Part shown: positions 9,099 through 17,573 of the stretch, piece by piece
Numbering within the stretch: the first letter of the stretch is position 1
Layout of the letters: the number at the start of each line of letters is the position of its first letter
Source: Devosia salina
Lineage (GTDB): Bacteria > Pseudomonadota > Alphaproteobacteria > Rhizobiales > Devosiaceae
Assembly (NCBI RefSeq): GCF_019504385.1
Contig: NZ_CP080590.1
Span: forward strand, 972,001-1,036,000
Length of the DNA: 64,000 nucleotides
Reading direction: 5' to 3'
Translations under genes and position numbers: made by a program
Notes under the pieces: model-generated
Databases searched by the model: none
What the model was told of the DNA's origin: nothing
The model's input: only the letters and a program-made list of their open reading frames with translations

Positions 9099-9277
9099 CC
9101 ATTGCCCTCCTGCTTGCAATGGATACACGGGCCGTCCAGTGGTGCAACCTGCCAATATTGGCTAGGCGACAAGAGGCGCAAGTGTTGCCGCTCCTGCGAC
9201 CAGTTGGCACTGCGACATGCTTGCGCCTTATCGACATCTGGCCTCCGGCATATCTCTGTCAGGGTCAGGAGTTCGAC

Positions 9278-10000
9278 ATGCAGACGGTACGCAAGGACAT
9301 CCACAATTCCGATATTCCTGTCTTGTGTCAGAGCTGCGAGGCGCGACACCAGGGCATTTGCGGCGCCCTCAATCCCGAGCAGTTGCTGGCACTTGCAAAG
9401 TCCACGCGGCGCGTCCGCAAGGACGCGGGCGAGGAACTGCTGGCGGACGCCATGCCGATCTCCAGCTATGCCAACGTGCTCCGGGGCGTGGTCAAGCTGT
9501 CCAAGGTGCTTGAGGACGGACGCCAGCAGGTCGTCGGGCTGCAATTCGCGCCCGACCTCCTGGGACGGCCTTTTGCGGCGGAAAGCCGGGTGAGCGCCGA
9601 GGCTGCGTCCGAGGTCGACCTGTGCCTCATACCCAAGCCGGCGCTGGAGACGCTGCTCACGCAAAGCGCGGCGCTCGAGCATCTGGTCATGCTCCAGGCG
9701 CTGCGGGAACTGGACGAAGCCCGCGACTGGATGGTCACGCTTGGCCGCAAGTCCGCAGCAGAGAAGGTGGCCAGCTTTCTCTATCTCATCGCCACCCATA
9801 TCGACCCGACCGAGGTCGAGCCGGAAACCCGCTTCGAGCTGCCGCTGACCCGCGCCGATATCGGCGACTTCCTCGGGCTGACGATCGAGACCGTGAGCCG
9901 CCAGATCAGCAGGCTCAAGGCAGACGGCGTCATCGAGATCCTTGGCAATCGGCACGTGACCGTCCCTGACCTTGCACGCCTGAGACTGCGCTGCGGCTGA
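9278..10000 (+). CDS. FNR-type oxygen-sensing transcriptional regulator (FnrN-like)
   Basis: A 240-residue Crp/Fnr protein. Cysteines at 17, 20 and 28 (CQSCEARHQGIC) plus Cys116 match the four ligands of an oxygen-labile [4Fe-4S] cluster, as in FNR/FnrN. A cNMP-like barrel and dimer helix are followed by a helix-turn-helix (DIGDFLGLTIETVSRQ) with the E..SR recognition residues that read TTGAT half-sites. The start at 9278 follows AGGAG; the open frame from 9119 adds non-homologous residues. A perfect TTGAT-N4-ATCAA box sits before cydA 4 kb away, a likely target. Confidence 0.9.
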   Translation: MQTVRKDIHNSDIPVLCQSCEARHQGICGALNPEQLLALAKSTRRVRKDAGEELLADAMPISSYANVLRGVVKLSKVLEDGRQQVVGLQFAPDLLGRPFAAESRVSAEAASEVDLCLIPKPALETLLTQSAALEHLVMLQALRELDEARDWMVTLGRKSAAEKVASFLYLIATHIDPTEVEPETRFELPLTRADIGDFLGLTIETVSRQISRLKADGVIEILGNRHVTVPDLARLRLRCG

Positions 10001-10021
10001 CGGCACCTCCTGCCGCGCGCG

Positions 10022-11674
10022 TCAGTCCAACTGCCCCGCACGCAGCGTCAGAATCCGGTCGACGGTGCCGGCGGGAAGGACCGCATGCGTCACAAGGACA
10101 ACGGTTCGCCCCTTGGTCGCCGTCGCCAGGACCCGGAAGAATGCCTCCTCCGTGTCGCGGTCGAGCGCATTGGTCGGCTCGTCCAGAAGCAGAACCGGGG
10201 CATTCGATACCAGGGCGCGGGCCAGACACAGCCGGCGCGCCTGCCCGGCCGAAAGCGTTCGCCCTGCCTCGCCCAGAATAGTGTCCAATCCGTCGGGCAG
10301 GGCGTGGACATGCGCATCGAGCTGCGCCAGTGCAAGGGCGGCCCAAAGGTCGTCGTCACTGGCCTCGGCCCGCCCGATCAGCAGATTGTTGCGGATGGTG
10401 TCGATGAATACCGGACTGTCCTGGCTGAGCAGCGCCATATGTGCGTGGAGTTCTGAAATGGCTAGGTCGGGCAGGGGAACCGTGCCGATGCGAATGCGAC
10501 CCGATAGTGGTTCCGCCAGCCGCAACAGGAGGTTCAACAGTGTCGACTTGCCGCTGCCGCTGGCGCCAGTGATGGCTATATGTTCACCGGCACCGATCGT
10601 GAGCGACAGGTCGTCCAGGATGACGGGTAGGCCCGGATAGGCGAAGCGGACCCCTTCAAGGATAATGTCACCATCTGCCGGAAGCACGGCCGGTCTGGGA
10701 GGGTCCCGCAGCGGTATCGGCAGTTCGGCCAGCGCGACCAGCCGCTCGGCGGCAGCCATGGCCTGGCTGGCCTTGGCGGTGCTGCGCACGATGATGCTGG
10801 TCACCTCGAAACTGCCGAGCACGGCCAGCATCAATCCGGCCAGCACCGGACCCTCGATCTGGCCGCTATCGAGCGCGTTCAGGCCCGCCCAAAGCGTGCC
10901 GAGCAGGGCCAGGGCCGCGAGCGCCTGAACGCTGAAACTCCCCAGGGCGCTTGCCGCGCCCAGCCGGCGACGCAGCCTGGCCGCGACGCGACCCGCAGAG
11001 GCGAAGTGCTGAGCGGTGGTGCCCAGCCGTCCCAGGAGCACCAGGTCGGTGTGGCCATGGACGCCATCGAGCACGCTCATGCGCAATTCGGCTTGTGCGG
11101 CCACGCTGTCCCGACCCAGCGGGCGACTGCGCATCACCATTACGGCTGGCACGCCCAGCGCCGCCGCCGCGAGCGCCACGCCATAGGGCAGGGCCGCTGC
11201 GGGTAGCAGCCAGGTAAGCAAGGCGGTCATCGCAGCGCCGACCATGATGGCAGAAAGCAGTGGCCCTACCGCGACGAGGAAGGCGGTGTCCAGGGCGTCG
11301 ACATCGGCGGTCAGCCGCGACACCAGATCGCCATGGCGCAGGGAACGATCTGGAAGCGGCAGGCGCGGAAACAGCCTTGCGAACAGCCAGCCGCGCAGGT
11401 CGGACAGCAGTCTCAGCGTCGCGTCGTGCCCCGCCAGCCGCTCCCCATAGCGGGACAGGATCCGCACGAAGGACAGGCCGCGGACCATTGCGGAGGGTAC
11501 GAACAGGTTGAAGCCCAGCCCGGCCGTCGTCAATGCCGTGGCCGTGATGAACCAGCCCGACGTGCCCAGAAGCGCTACGCCGGCACAAAGGGTGATGAGA
11601 GACAGGAGCAACGCCACCAGCAGGGCGCGGCTACGGCGTTGAAAAAGCGGAAAAAACATTGCCAGCGCCTTCAT
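10022..11674 (-). CDS. cydC: Thiol reductant ABC exporter subunit CydC
   Basis: A 550-residue half-transporter with six membrane helices (about residues 15-310) and one ATPase domain with Walker A GASGSGKST, signature LSAGQARRL (the first G of LSGGQ is A) and Walker B VLLLDEP. With CydD it exports glutathione/cysteine to the periplasm, needed to assemble cytochrome bd. The ATG at 11674 overlaps the cydD stop codon (ATGA), which fixes the start; the much longer open frame upstream is a shadow of cydD. Confidence 0.92.
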   Translation of the reverse strand: MKALAMFFPLFQRRSRALLVALLLSLITLCAGVALLGTSGWFITATALTTAGLGFNLFVPSAMVRGLSFVRILSRYGERLAGHDATLRLLSDLRGWLFARLFPRLPLPDRSLRHGDLVSRLTADVDALDTAFLVAVGPLLSAIMVGAAMTALLTWLLPAAALPYGVALAAAALGVPAVMVMRSRPLGRDSVAAQAELRMSVLDGVHGHTDLVLLGRLGTTAQHFASAGRVAARLRRRLGAASALGSFSVQALAALALLGTLWAGLNALDSGQIEGPVLAGLMLAVLGSFEVTSIIVRSTAKASQAMAAAERLVALAELPIPLRDPPRPAVLPADGDIILEGVRFAYPGLPVILDDLSLTIGAGEHIAITGASGSGKSTLLNLLLRLAEPLSGRIRIGTVPLPDLAISELHAHMALLSQDSPVFIDTIRNNLLIGRAEASDDDLWAALALAQLDAHVHALPDGLDTILGEAGRTLSAGQARRLCLARALVSNAPVLLLDEPTNALDRDTEEAFFRVLATATKGRTVVLVTHAVLPAGTVDRILTLRAGQLD

Positions 11675-13392
11675 GCGACGACCCTTTCCCGGGTGATCGG
11701 CGCCGGCAGAAGGTGCCCGTCGGCCATGCGCCAGGCCCGGTCCATGCGGCTCGCCAGCGCCAGGGAATGGGTCGCCACGATAAGCGTCCTGCCCCGGGCA
11801 TGGTCCAGGATGGCCGAGATGAACGCCTCTTCCGTGGTCGCATCGAGATGCGCCGTGGGCTCGTCGAGCAGGATCAGGCCGGCATCGCGCAGGAAGAGCC
11901 GCGCCGAGGCGACGCGTTGCGCTTGCCCTCCCGAGAGCCCAACCCCATCCTCGCCGATGATCGTGTCGAGCCCGTCGGGCAGCGCCGCCGCGAAAGGGCT
12001 GACCAGGGCAAGGTCTGCCGCCCGCTCGATCTCGGCCCGCGAGGCGTGCGGACGACCCAGGGCGATATTGTGGGCAATGCTGCCATGGATCAGGCGCGGT
12101 TTCTGGCTGAGCAGAAAGGTGCGGGCCCGCAGTTCGTCTTCCGGCCAATCCGCAAGGGCACGGCCGGCCAGACGAAGCCCGCCTTCATGGTCGCGCAAGC
12201 GCGCAAGGGCCTCGAGCAGGGTCGATTTGCCGGTGCCACTGGGGCCGAGCAGGGCAACGTGCTGCCCCGCTGCGACGTGCAGGCTGGCATCCTGCAGCAC
12301 TGTCCTCAGCCGGTCAGGCGTGCGCAGGGTCACCTGCGCCAGATCGACGCCGATTGCGGGGCCCGTGCGCGGAACGATGTCCCGCATTGGCGTGGGTTCG
12401 TCCGCGATCGCCCCAAGTTGTCGTTCAATTTCCTCAAGTCCGGTCCTGGCCGTGGCGCGGTCGTGATAGTGCGCCGCCAGGAGGCGCAGCGGATTATAGA
12501 CCTCCGGCGCCATCAGCAGCAGGAACATCCCAAGTTGCAGCGTCAGCGGACCAGTCCGCAGGTGCAGGTAGTCGATGAAGGTCAGCCCGACATAAAGGGC
12601 GATGCCCGCGACGCCCAGCGCCGCGAAGAATTCGAGGACCGCCGAGGACAGGAAAGCGATGCGGAGGACCTTGAGGGTGCGGATGCGCAGGGCCTCGCTG
12701 GCTTCGAGGATGCCGGCAGTCTCCTGTGCCGCGCGCCCGAAAAGCTTGAGCGTCATCAGCCCCCGCAACCGATCGGCAAAGCGCATGGAGAGATGCGAGA
12801 GGGCACGGGCCTGCCGATCCGTGGCGACTTGTGCGCCCCAGCCGACAAGGGCCATGAAGATGGGGATCAGGGGCGCGGTGGCCAGGAACAGCACGCCCGC
12901 GACCCAATCGAGGGGAAGGATAACGGCACCGAAAACCAGCGGGAGGAGGGCCGCCTGCAGGGCCGCCGGCAGGTAGCGTGCGAAATAGCCGTCGAGAGCC
13001 TCGACCTGGTCGACAATGGCCGACGCGGCGGCTCCCGATGCCGTCGATTGTGCCGCGCGTGGCGAACGCGCCAGCAACTGGGTGAAGAGGACCTGCCGCA
13101 CATGCTGCTTGATGGTTTCGGCGGCAACGATGCCGGCCTGTTCGCCCAAGGCTCCCAGCGCCGCGCGCACAATCAGCAAGCCGACGACGACGCCGACCCC
13201 GGGCAGCAGCGCCGGCATGGGTTCGCCCCCTTCGATGGCGCGACCCAGAACATCGGACAGCGACCATGCCTGCCAGACCAACAGCAGGCCTGCGATCAGC
13301 GGCGCGACAATGGCGAGGGCGAGCGCTGCACCCCCTCTCGAATGGAGGCGGGCAAGGGTCCGGGTACTGGCAGGGCTGGTTGGGCGGGTCAC
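11671..13392 (-). CDS. cydD: Thiol reductant ABC exporter subunit CydD
   Basis: A 573-residue half-transporter with an N-terminal six-helix membrane domain and a C-terminal ATPase domain (Walker A GPSGTGKST, signature LSGGQAQR, Walker B LILLDEPTAHLD). It partners CydC for periplasmic thiol export in cytochrome bd biogenesis. It begins with GTG at 13392 and is divergent from cydABX, so one 160-bp spacer with an FNR box may control both operons. Confidence 0.92.
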   Translation of the reverse strand: MTRPTSPASTRTLARLHSRGGAALALAIVAPLIAGLLLVWQAWSLSDVLGRAIEGGEPMPALLPGVGVVVGLLIVRAALGALGEQAGIVAAETIKQHVRQVLFTQLLARSPRAAQSTASGAAASAIVDQVEALDGYFARYLPAALQAALLPLVFGAVILPLDWVAGVLFLATAPLIPIFMALVGWGAQVATDRQARALSHLSMRFADRLRGLMTLKLFGRAAQETAGILEASEALRIRTLKVLRIAFLSSAVLEFFAALGVAGIALYVGLTFIDYLHLRTGPLTLQLGMFLLLMAPEVYNPLRLLAAHYHDRATARTGLEEIERQLGAIADEPTPMRDIVPRTGPAIGVDLAQVTLRTPDRLRTVLQDASLHVAAGQHVALLGPSGTGKSTLLEALARLRDHEGGLRLAGRALADWPEDELRARTFLLSQKPRLIHGSIAHNIALGRPHASRAEIERAADLALVSPFAAALPDGLDTIIGEDGVGLSGGQAQRVASARLFLRDAGLILLDEPTAHLDATTEEAFISAILDHARGRTLIVATHSLALASRMDRAWRMADGHLLPAPITRERVVA

Positions 13393-13453
13393 TGAATATC
13401 TTGAGCGGTGGGGCTGACCATTCGCAATCTAGCGGTGGCCTCTGCGAAGCATA

Positions 13454-13467
13454 TTGATTTGGATCAA
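13454..13467. promoter_or_regulatory. FNR box (anaerobox) between cydDC and cydABX
   Basis: TTGATTTGGATCAA is a perfect match to the FNR/FixK consensus TTGAT-N4-ATCAA. It is centred 92 bp before the cydA ATG and about 68 bp before the cydD start. An FNR-type regulator with matching recognition residues is encoded at 9278-10000. Confidence 0.85.
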
Positions 13468-13552
13468 GGCGAGGCGGTGCCCCAAAGCGCTATTGGAGCG
13501 AGACAATGGCGGACCGGTGTCTGCCGCCGCAACCAGAGAGCAAGAACGTGCC

Positions 13553-15148
13553 ATGATCGACATGCTCGTCGTCGACCTCTCGCGATGGCAGTTTGCCGCT
13601 ACCGCGATGTATCATTTTCTCTTCGTGCCCCTGACCCTGGGCCTGTCCTTCATGATGGCGATCATGGAGAGCGTCTATGTGATGACGGGGCGCGAAGTCT
13701 GGCGCAAGGCGACCCTGTTCTGGGGCACCTTGTTTGGCGTCAATTTTGCCATGGGTGTCGCCACCGGCATCGTCATGGAATTCCAGTTCGGCATGAACTG
13801 GAGCTATTACAGCCACTATGTCGGCGACGTGTTCGGTGCGCCATTGGCCATCGAAGGGCTCATGGCCTTCTTCCTCGAAGCGACCTTTGTCGGCCTCTTC
13901 TTCTTCGGCTGGGACCGGCTAAGCAAGCTGGGGCATCTGGTGGTCACCTGGCTGGTGGCGTTCGGCGCCAATTTCTCGGCGCTCTGGATCCTGGTCGCCA
14001 ATGGCTGGATGCAGAACCCGGTCGGGGCAAAATTCAATCCCGATACCATGCGTATGGAAATCACCGACTTCATGGCGGTGATCTTCAATCCCGTGGCCCA
14101 GGCCAAGTTCGTGCACACGGTCAGCGCCGGCTATGTCACCGGCGCCGTCTTCGTGCTCGCCATCTCGGCACTGTTCCTGGTCAAGGGCAGGCATGTCGAG
14201 CTGGCCAAGCGCTCGGCCGTGGTGGCCGCCAGCTTCGGCCTGGCCTCGGCCCTGTCGGTCGTCGTCCTGGGCGACGAGAGCGGCTATGTGGCCACGGAAA
14301 ACCAGATCATGAAAGTCGCGGCCATGGAGGCCGCCTTCCACACCGAGCCGGCCCCGGCGCCCTGGACCATCATTGCCATCCCTGGCGCCGATGGCGAGCC
14401 GATCTGGTCGCTTTCGGTTCCATGGGTCGGTGGCCTGATCACCACCCGTTCGCTGGACAAGGAACTGCCCGGCATCAACGAGCTGGTGGACAGAGCCCAG
14501 GATCGCATCCGTTCCGGCATGGTCGCCTATGACGCGCTCCAGCAAATTCGCGCCGATGGCAGCAATGCCCAAGCGCGCACGGTCTTCGAGGAGCATTGGG
14601 CCGATCTGGGCTACGGGCTGCTGCTCAAGCGCTATCGCGAGGACGTTCAGAACGCCACGGACGCGGAAATCGCCCTGGCGGCCCAGGATACCGTGCCCGC
14701 TGTCTGGCCGCTGTTCTGGACCTTCCGCATCATGATGGGGTTGGGCTTCTTCTTCATCGGCTTCTTCGGGCTCTGGTTCTACCGCGCCTCGCGCGGCTGG
14801 ATCGACACCAACAAGCCGCTTCTGTGGCTGACGGTATTCCTGCTGCCCACGCCCTGGATCGCCATCGAGGCGGGCTGGTTCATCGCCGAATTCGGCCGCC
14901 AGCCCTGGGTGGTGGAAGGGGTCCTGCCTACCTTCTATGCGGCCTCGGGCCTGAGCGTGCTCGACCTGGCGCTGTCTCTGAGCTTCTTCGTGCTGCTCTA
15001 CACCACGCTGATCGTCATCATGGTCATGCTGATGGTGCGCATCATCAAGGCCGGGCCGAAGGAAAAGCTTCTTACCCCCGACGACGAGGACGATTTCGTC
15101 ATCGCCACCCTGCCTGCCACCCCTGCAAACAAGGAGCTCGCACCGTGA
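13553..15148 (+). CDS. cydA: Cytochrome bd ubiquinol oxidase subunit I
   Basis: A 531-residue, nine-helix membrane protein that oxidises quinol and holds hemes b558, b595 and d. Visible are His21 in MYHFLFVPLTLGLSF (heme ligand), GRQPW near residue 450, and a long periplasmic Q-loop between about 250 and 390, as in the E. coli enzyme. The start at 13553 gives the normal N-terminus (MIDMLVVDLSRWQF) and follows AGAGAGCAAGAA; a longer frame from 13454 would run through the FNR box. It overlaps cydB by four bases. Confidence 0.95.
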   Translation: MIDMLVVDLSRWQFAATAMYHFLFVPLTLGLSFMMAIMESVYVMTGREVWRKATLFWGTLFGVNFAMGVATGIVMEFQFGMNWSYYSHYVGDVFGAPLAIEGLMAFFLEATFVGLFFFGWDRLSKLGHLVVTWLVAFGANFSALWILVANGWMQNPVGAKFNPDTMRMEITDFMAVIFNPVAQAKFVHTVSAGYVTGAVFVLAISALFLVKGRHVELAKRSAVVAASFGLASALSVVVLGDESGYVATENQIMKVAAMEAAFHTEPAPAPWTIIAIPGADGEPIWSLSVPWVGGLITTRSLDKELPGINELVDRAQDRIRSGMVAYDALQQIRADGSNAQARTVFEEHWADLGYGLLLKRYREDVQNATDAEIALAAQDTVPAVWPLFWTFRIMMGLGFFFIGFFGLWFYRASRGWIDTNKPLLWLTVFLLPTPWIAIEAGWFIAEFGRQPWVVEGVLPTFYAASGLSVLDLALSLSFFVLLYTTLIVIMVMLMVRIIKAGPKEKLLTPDDEDDFVIATLPATPANKELAP

Positions 15149-16290
15149 GCACCATTCCACTCGATTATGAATCGCTGCGGCTGATCTGGTGGCTGCTTCT
15201 GGGGGTGCTGCTGATCGGGTTCGCGATCATGGGTGGTCGCGACCTCGGCGTCGGCACGCTGTTGCCCTTCGCCGCCCGCACCGACGAGGAGCGGCGCCTG
15301 CTGCTCAACCTCATCGGGCCGACATGGGAAGGCAACCAGGTCTGGCTGGTGCTGGGGGGCGGTGCCATTTTCGCGGCCTTCCCGCCGCTCTACGCCGTGA
15401 GCTTTTCCGGTTTCTACCTGGCCATGATCGTCATCCTTCTGGCGCTGATCCTGAGGCCCGTCGGCTTCAAGTTCCGCGGCAAGATCGAGGATGCGCGCTG
15501 GCGTGCCATCTGGGATTGGGGCCTGTTCGTCGGCGGCTTCGTGCCTGCCCTGATCATGGGGGTGGCGGTGGGCAATGTGCTGCTGGGAGCGCCGTTCCAT
15601 TTCGACGACAGCATGCGCATCTTCTACACCGGCAACTTCTTCCAGCTGCTCATGCCGTTCGCCCTGCTGGCCGGGCTGGTAAGCCTCGGCATGATCGCAA
15701 CCCATGGCGCCACCCTCATTGTGGGGCGAACGGTCGGGGTGATGGCCGAGCGGGCGCGGACATATGGCATCTGGGCCGGTGTGGCCACCATGGCGCTCTT
15801 CGCCCTTGGCGGAGTGTGGGTCGCGTTCATGAACGGCTATGTCGTGACCAGCGCCATTGATCCCAACGGCCCGATCAACCCGCTCGGCAAGACGGTGGAC
15901 CTGGTGCAGGGCGGGTGGCTCAGCAATTACGGCACCTATCCCTGGATGATCGCTGCGCCGGTCATCGGATTTGCAGGCATGGCCCTGGCCGTGCTGGGGC
16001 TGATGGGACGCTATCGCTGGCTGGCCTATCTGGGCAGCAGTGCGGGCATTTTCGGTATCGTCGCGACCGCCGGGGTATCGACCTTCCCGTTCTTCCTGCC
16101 GTCCTCGACCATGCCCAATGCCGGATTGACGCTTTGGGATGCCTCCTCGAGCCACATGACGCTGTTCGTCATGCTGCTGGCGACGCTGGTTTTCCTGCCC
16201 ATCGTGCTGATCTACACCGCCTGGGTGTTCCGGGTGATGCGCGGCACGGTCTCCGGCGAAAACCTGACCAAGAACCCCAATGCCTATTAG
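15145..16290 (+). CDS. cydB: Cytochrome bd ubiquinol oxidase subunit II
   Basis: A 381-residue membrane protein with the typical CydB beginning (DYESLRLIWWLLLGVLLIGF) and the GPTWEGNQVWL motif near residue 55. It pairs with CydA in the high-affinity terminal oxidase. It starts at a GTG whose last two bases are in the cydA stop codon (GTGA), so translation is coupled. The long frame upstream of 15145 is a shadow of cydA. Confidence 0.95.
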   Translation: MSTIPLDYESLRLIWWLLLGVLLIGFAIMGGRDLGVGTLLPFAARTDEERRLLLNLIGPTWEGNQVWLVLGGGAIFAAFPPLYAVSFSGFYLAMIVILLALILRPVGFKFRGKIEDARWRAIWDWGLFVGGFVPALIMGVAVGNVLLGAPFHFDDSMRIFYTGNFFQLLMPFALLAGLVSLGMIATHGATLIVGRTVGVMAERARTYGIWAGVATMALFALGGVWVAFMNGYVVTSAIDPNGPINPLGKTVDLVQGGWLSNYGTYPWMIAAPVIGFAGMALAVLGLMGRYRWLAYLGSSAGIFGIVATAGVSTFPFFLPSSTMPNAGLTLWDASSSHMTLFVMLLATLVFLPIVLIYTAWVFRVMRGTVSGENLTKNPNAY

Positions 16291-16299
16291 GAGGGCGCC

Positions 16300-16419
16300 A
16301 TGTGGTATTTTTCGTGGATATTAGGCCTGAGCCTGGCCTGTTCCTTCGGCATTCTGAACGCCATGTGGTTCGAAATGCGCGAGGATCGACGGGCAGCCCG
16401 CACGCGGTCGCGCGGATAA
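16300..16419 (+). CDS. cydX: Small cytochrome bd subunit CydX
   Basis: A 39-residue protein with one N-terminal membrane helix (MWYFSWILGLSLACSFGILN) followed by the CydX-type MWFE and a basic tail. CydX/YbgT stabilises the heme site of cytochrome bd. The gene begins 9 bases after cydB behind a GGAGGGC site, the expected place. Size, opening MWYFSWILG and position together make this a confident call. Confidence 0.88.
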   Translation: MWYFSWILGLSLACSFGILNAMWFEMREDRRAARTRSRG

Positions 16420-16441
16420 GCTACCCGCTGACGCATGGCTG

Positions 16442-16457
16442 TTGACCAAGTGGTCAA
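16442..16457. promoter_or_regulatory. Perfect palindrome TTGACCA-AG-TGGTCAA
   Basis: A 7+7 perfect inverted repeat with a 2-bp centre, 22 bp after the cydX stop codon. The shape is that of a TetR-family operator and equals the consensus published for E. coli RutR. No regulator gene or start codon is next to it, so its role is unknown. Confidence 0.5.
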
Positions 16458-16462
16458 AAATC

Positions 16463-16500
16463 AAAAAGCCGGATCTGGCTCAGGCTTGATCTGGTTTTTT
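16463..16500 (+). terminator. Intrinsic terminator of cydABX
   Basis: AAAAGCCGGATC pairs with GATCTGGTTTTTT over 12 positions (two G-U pairs) and ends in a run of six T. Confidence 0.75.
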
Positions 16501-16693
16501 CTTGTTATGGCAGGGTTTTATGAGGAGTGAAGTGGAATCGGCCGCACCACAATGCGGCCGTCATTGGGGAGGGATTACGACGGAGCTGCCTCTTTCGTTT
16601 GCACTGAATGCATAACGGATGTGCAACAAGACTACCTACTAATCACGACAGAAGTGATCTAGATAAGGGTCATCAAACGAAGGGGAAACCGAA
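16501..16693. other. Spacer before the DUF1127 gene, with two inverted repeats
   Basis: The spacer holds a perfect 8-bp hairpin, CGGCCGCA/TGCGGCCG (16539-16560), with no T-run. It also has a wider repeat, TTGCAC (16599-16604) with GTGCAA (16621-16626), that could be an operator for the following gene. No clear sigma70 promoter was recognised. Confidence 0.4.
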
Positions 16694-16840
16694 ATGAACA
16701 TCGCCAAGAAGATTGCCGACTTTGCCAAGTACCAGCGCACCCTGCGCGAGCTGAACAACCTCGACGCCCGCCAGCTGCACGACCTGGGCATCACCAAGGG
16801 TGACATCCGCTCCATCGCACGCGGCACCTACGTCAACTAA
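16694..16840 (+). CDS. DUF1127 domain small protein
   Basis: A 48-residue basic protein with the DUF1127 pattern: a helix with YQRTLRELNNLDARQLHDLGI followed by TKGDIRSIARG. Short DUF1127 proteins occur in many Hyphomicrobiales. Some have been linked to RNA turnover and to phosphate and carbon regulation, but the role here is not known. AGGGGAAA precedes the ATG. It is a single-gene unit with its own terminator at 16888-16913. A second, longer relative lies at 17574-17771. Confidence 0.85.
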   Translation: MNIAKKIADFAKYQRTLRELNNLDARQLHDLGITKGDIRSIARGTYVN

Positions 16841-16887
16841 TAGCGATTGTCGCCGAAAGGCGGCGCTGACCTCCAGGTCATCCGATG

Positions 16888-16913
16888 AAGGCGTCCATGC
16901 GGGCGCCTTTTGT
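16888..16913 (+). terminator. Terminator of the DUF1127 gene
   Basis: AAGGCG and CGCCTT form the stem, with the loop in between and TTTTGT following, about 50 bp after the stop codon. Confidence 0.6.
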
Positions 16914-16929
16914 CGTTTCTGGAACAGAG

Positions 16930-17055
16930 AGGCCCCCTCACCCGGCCTTCGGCCGACCTCTCCCCCTAAGGGAGAGGTGCCGCTGCCGCGGCCGCCTTTC
17001 TTCACCTCTCCCTTGGGGGAGAGGTCGTCGGCGAAGCCGGCGGGTGAGGGGGCCT
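16930..17055. repeat. Palindromic intergenic repeat, copy 1
   Basis: A 126-bp element bounded by AGGCCCCCTCACCC and its exact complement GGGTGAGGGGGCCT. Inside are smaller hairpins built on CTCTCCC..GGGAGAG. The build is that of the short mosaic palindromes scattered through rhizobial genomes. Relatives are at 20707, 25161, 27786 and, inside cysG, at 31341. Confidence 0.85.
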
Positions 17056-17062
17056 TGATGCC

Positions 17063-17536
17063 TTACCGCACCAGATCGGCCACGACGCAATCCAGTGCCG
17101 TGACCAGGTCAGCCGGGCGGATGCGAATCTGCAGCCCTCTTTGCCCCCCATTGAGAAAGATCTCGTCGTAGAGCGTCGCCAATTCGTCCAGGGCAGTGGG
17201 GACTGCCTTGCGTTGGCCCAGCGGGCTGATACCGCCAACCTTGTAGCCGGTGAGGCGCTCCGCATCGGCTGGCTTCATCATCTGCGCCGACTTGCCGCCC
17301 AGCGCCGCCGCCAGCTTCTTCATGTTCAGCTCCTCGTCGGAGGGTATGATGGCGCAGGCCGGCTTGCCGTCCAGCTCCACCATCAGGGTCTTGAACACTT
17401 CGGCCGCGGAAACACCCATGGCCTCTGCCGCCTGCAGTCCGACCCGCTCGGCACTGGGGTCGTAGTCATAATGCGCGAGCGTGAATGGGATGCCGGCCTT
17501 GGTCAGGGCGAGCGTTGCGGGCGTGGTCTTGGACAT
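17063..17536 (-). CDS. ybaK: Cys-tRNA(Pro)/Cys-tRNA deacylase, YbaK/EbsC family
   Basis: A 157-residue single-domain protein of the YbaK family. This is a stand-alone editing enzyme that hydrolyses Cys mis-attached to tRNA(Pro) in the cytosol. Supporting motifs are KTLMVELDG (the conserved Lys), GYKVGGISPLGQRK and the closing LDCVVADLVR. Length matches the family (about 155). It has no operon partners; the repeat element lies 8 bp after its stop codon. Confidence 0.9.
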   Translation of the reverse strand: MSKTTPATLALTKAGIPFTLAHYDYDPSAERVGLQAAEAMGVSAAEVFKTLMVELDGKPACAIIPSDEELNMKKLAAALGGKSAQMMKPADAERLTGYKVGGISPLGQRKAVPTALDELATLYDEIFLNGGQRGLQIRIRPADLVTALDCVVADLVR

Positions 17537-17573
17537 GGCCCTGTTTTAGGCCATCCGCCGATGCTGGCAAGCC

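Noticed and set aside
9088..9101. TTGACTTGCATCCA as a possible FNR box before the FNR-type gene
   Set aside because: The second half-site does not match ATCAA; only one half is good.
11675..12148. Long open frame extending cydC upstream to give a 708-residue protein
   Set aside because: It lies over the end of cydD in another frame. The ATGA overlap at 11671-11674 and the normal CydC N-terminus fix the start.
14596..15144. Long open frame extending cydB upstream
   Set aside because: It is a shadow of cydA; CydB begins at GTG 15145 with the usual DYESLRLIWW.
16928..17060. CRISPR-like array made of CTCTCCC/GGGAGAG hairpins
   Set aside because: There are only inverted arms, with no regularly spaced direct repeats and no cas genes; it belongs to the palindromic repeat family.
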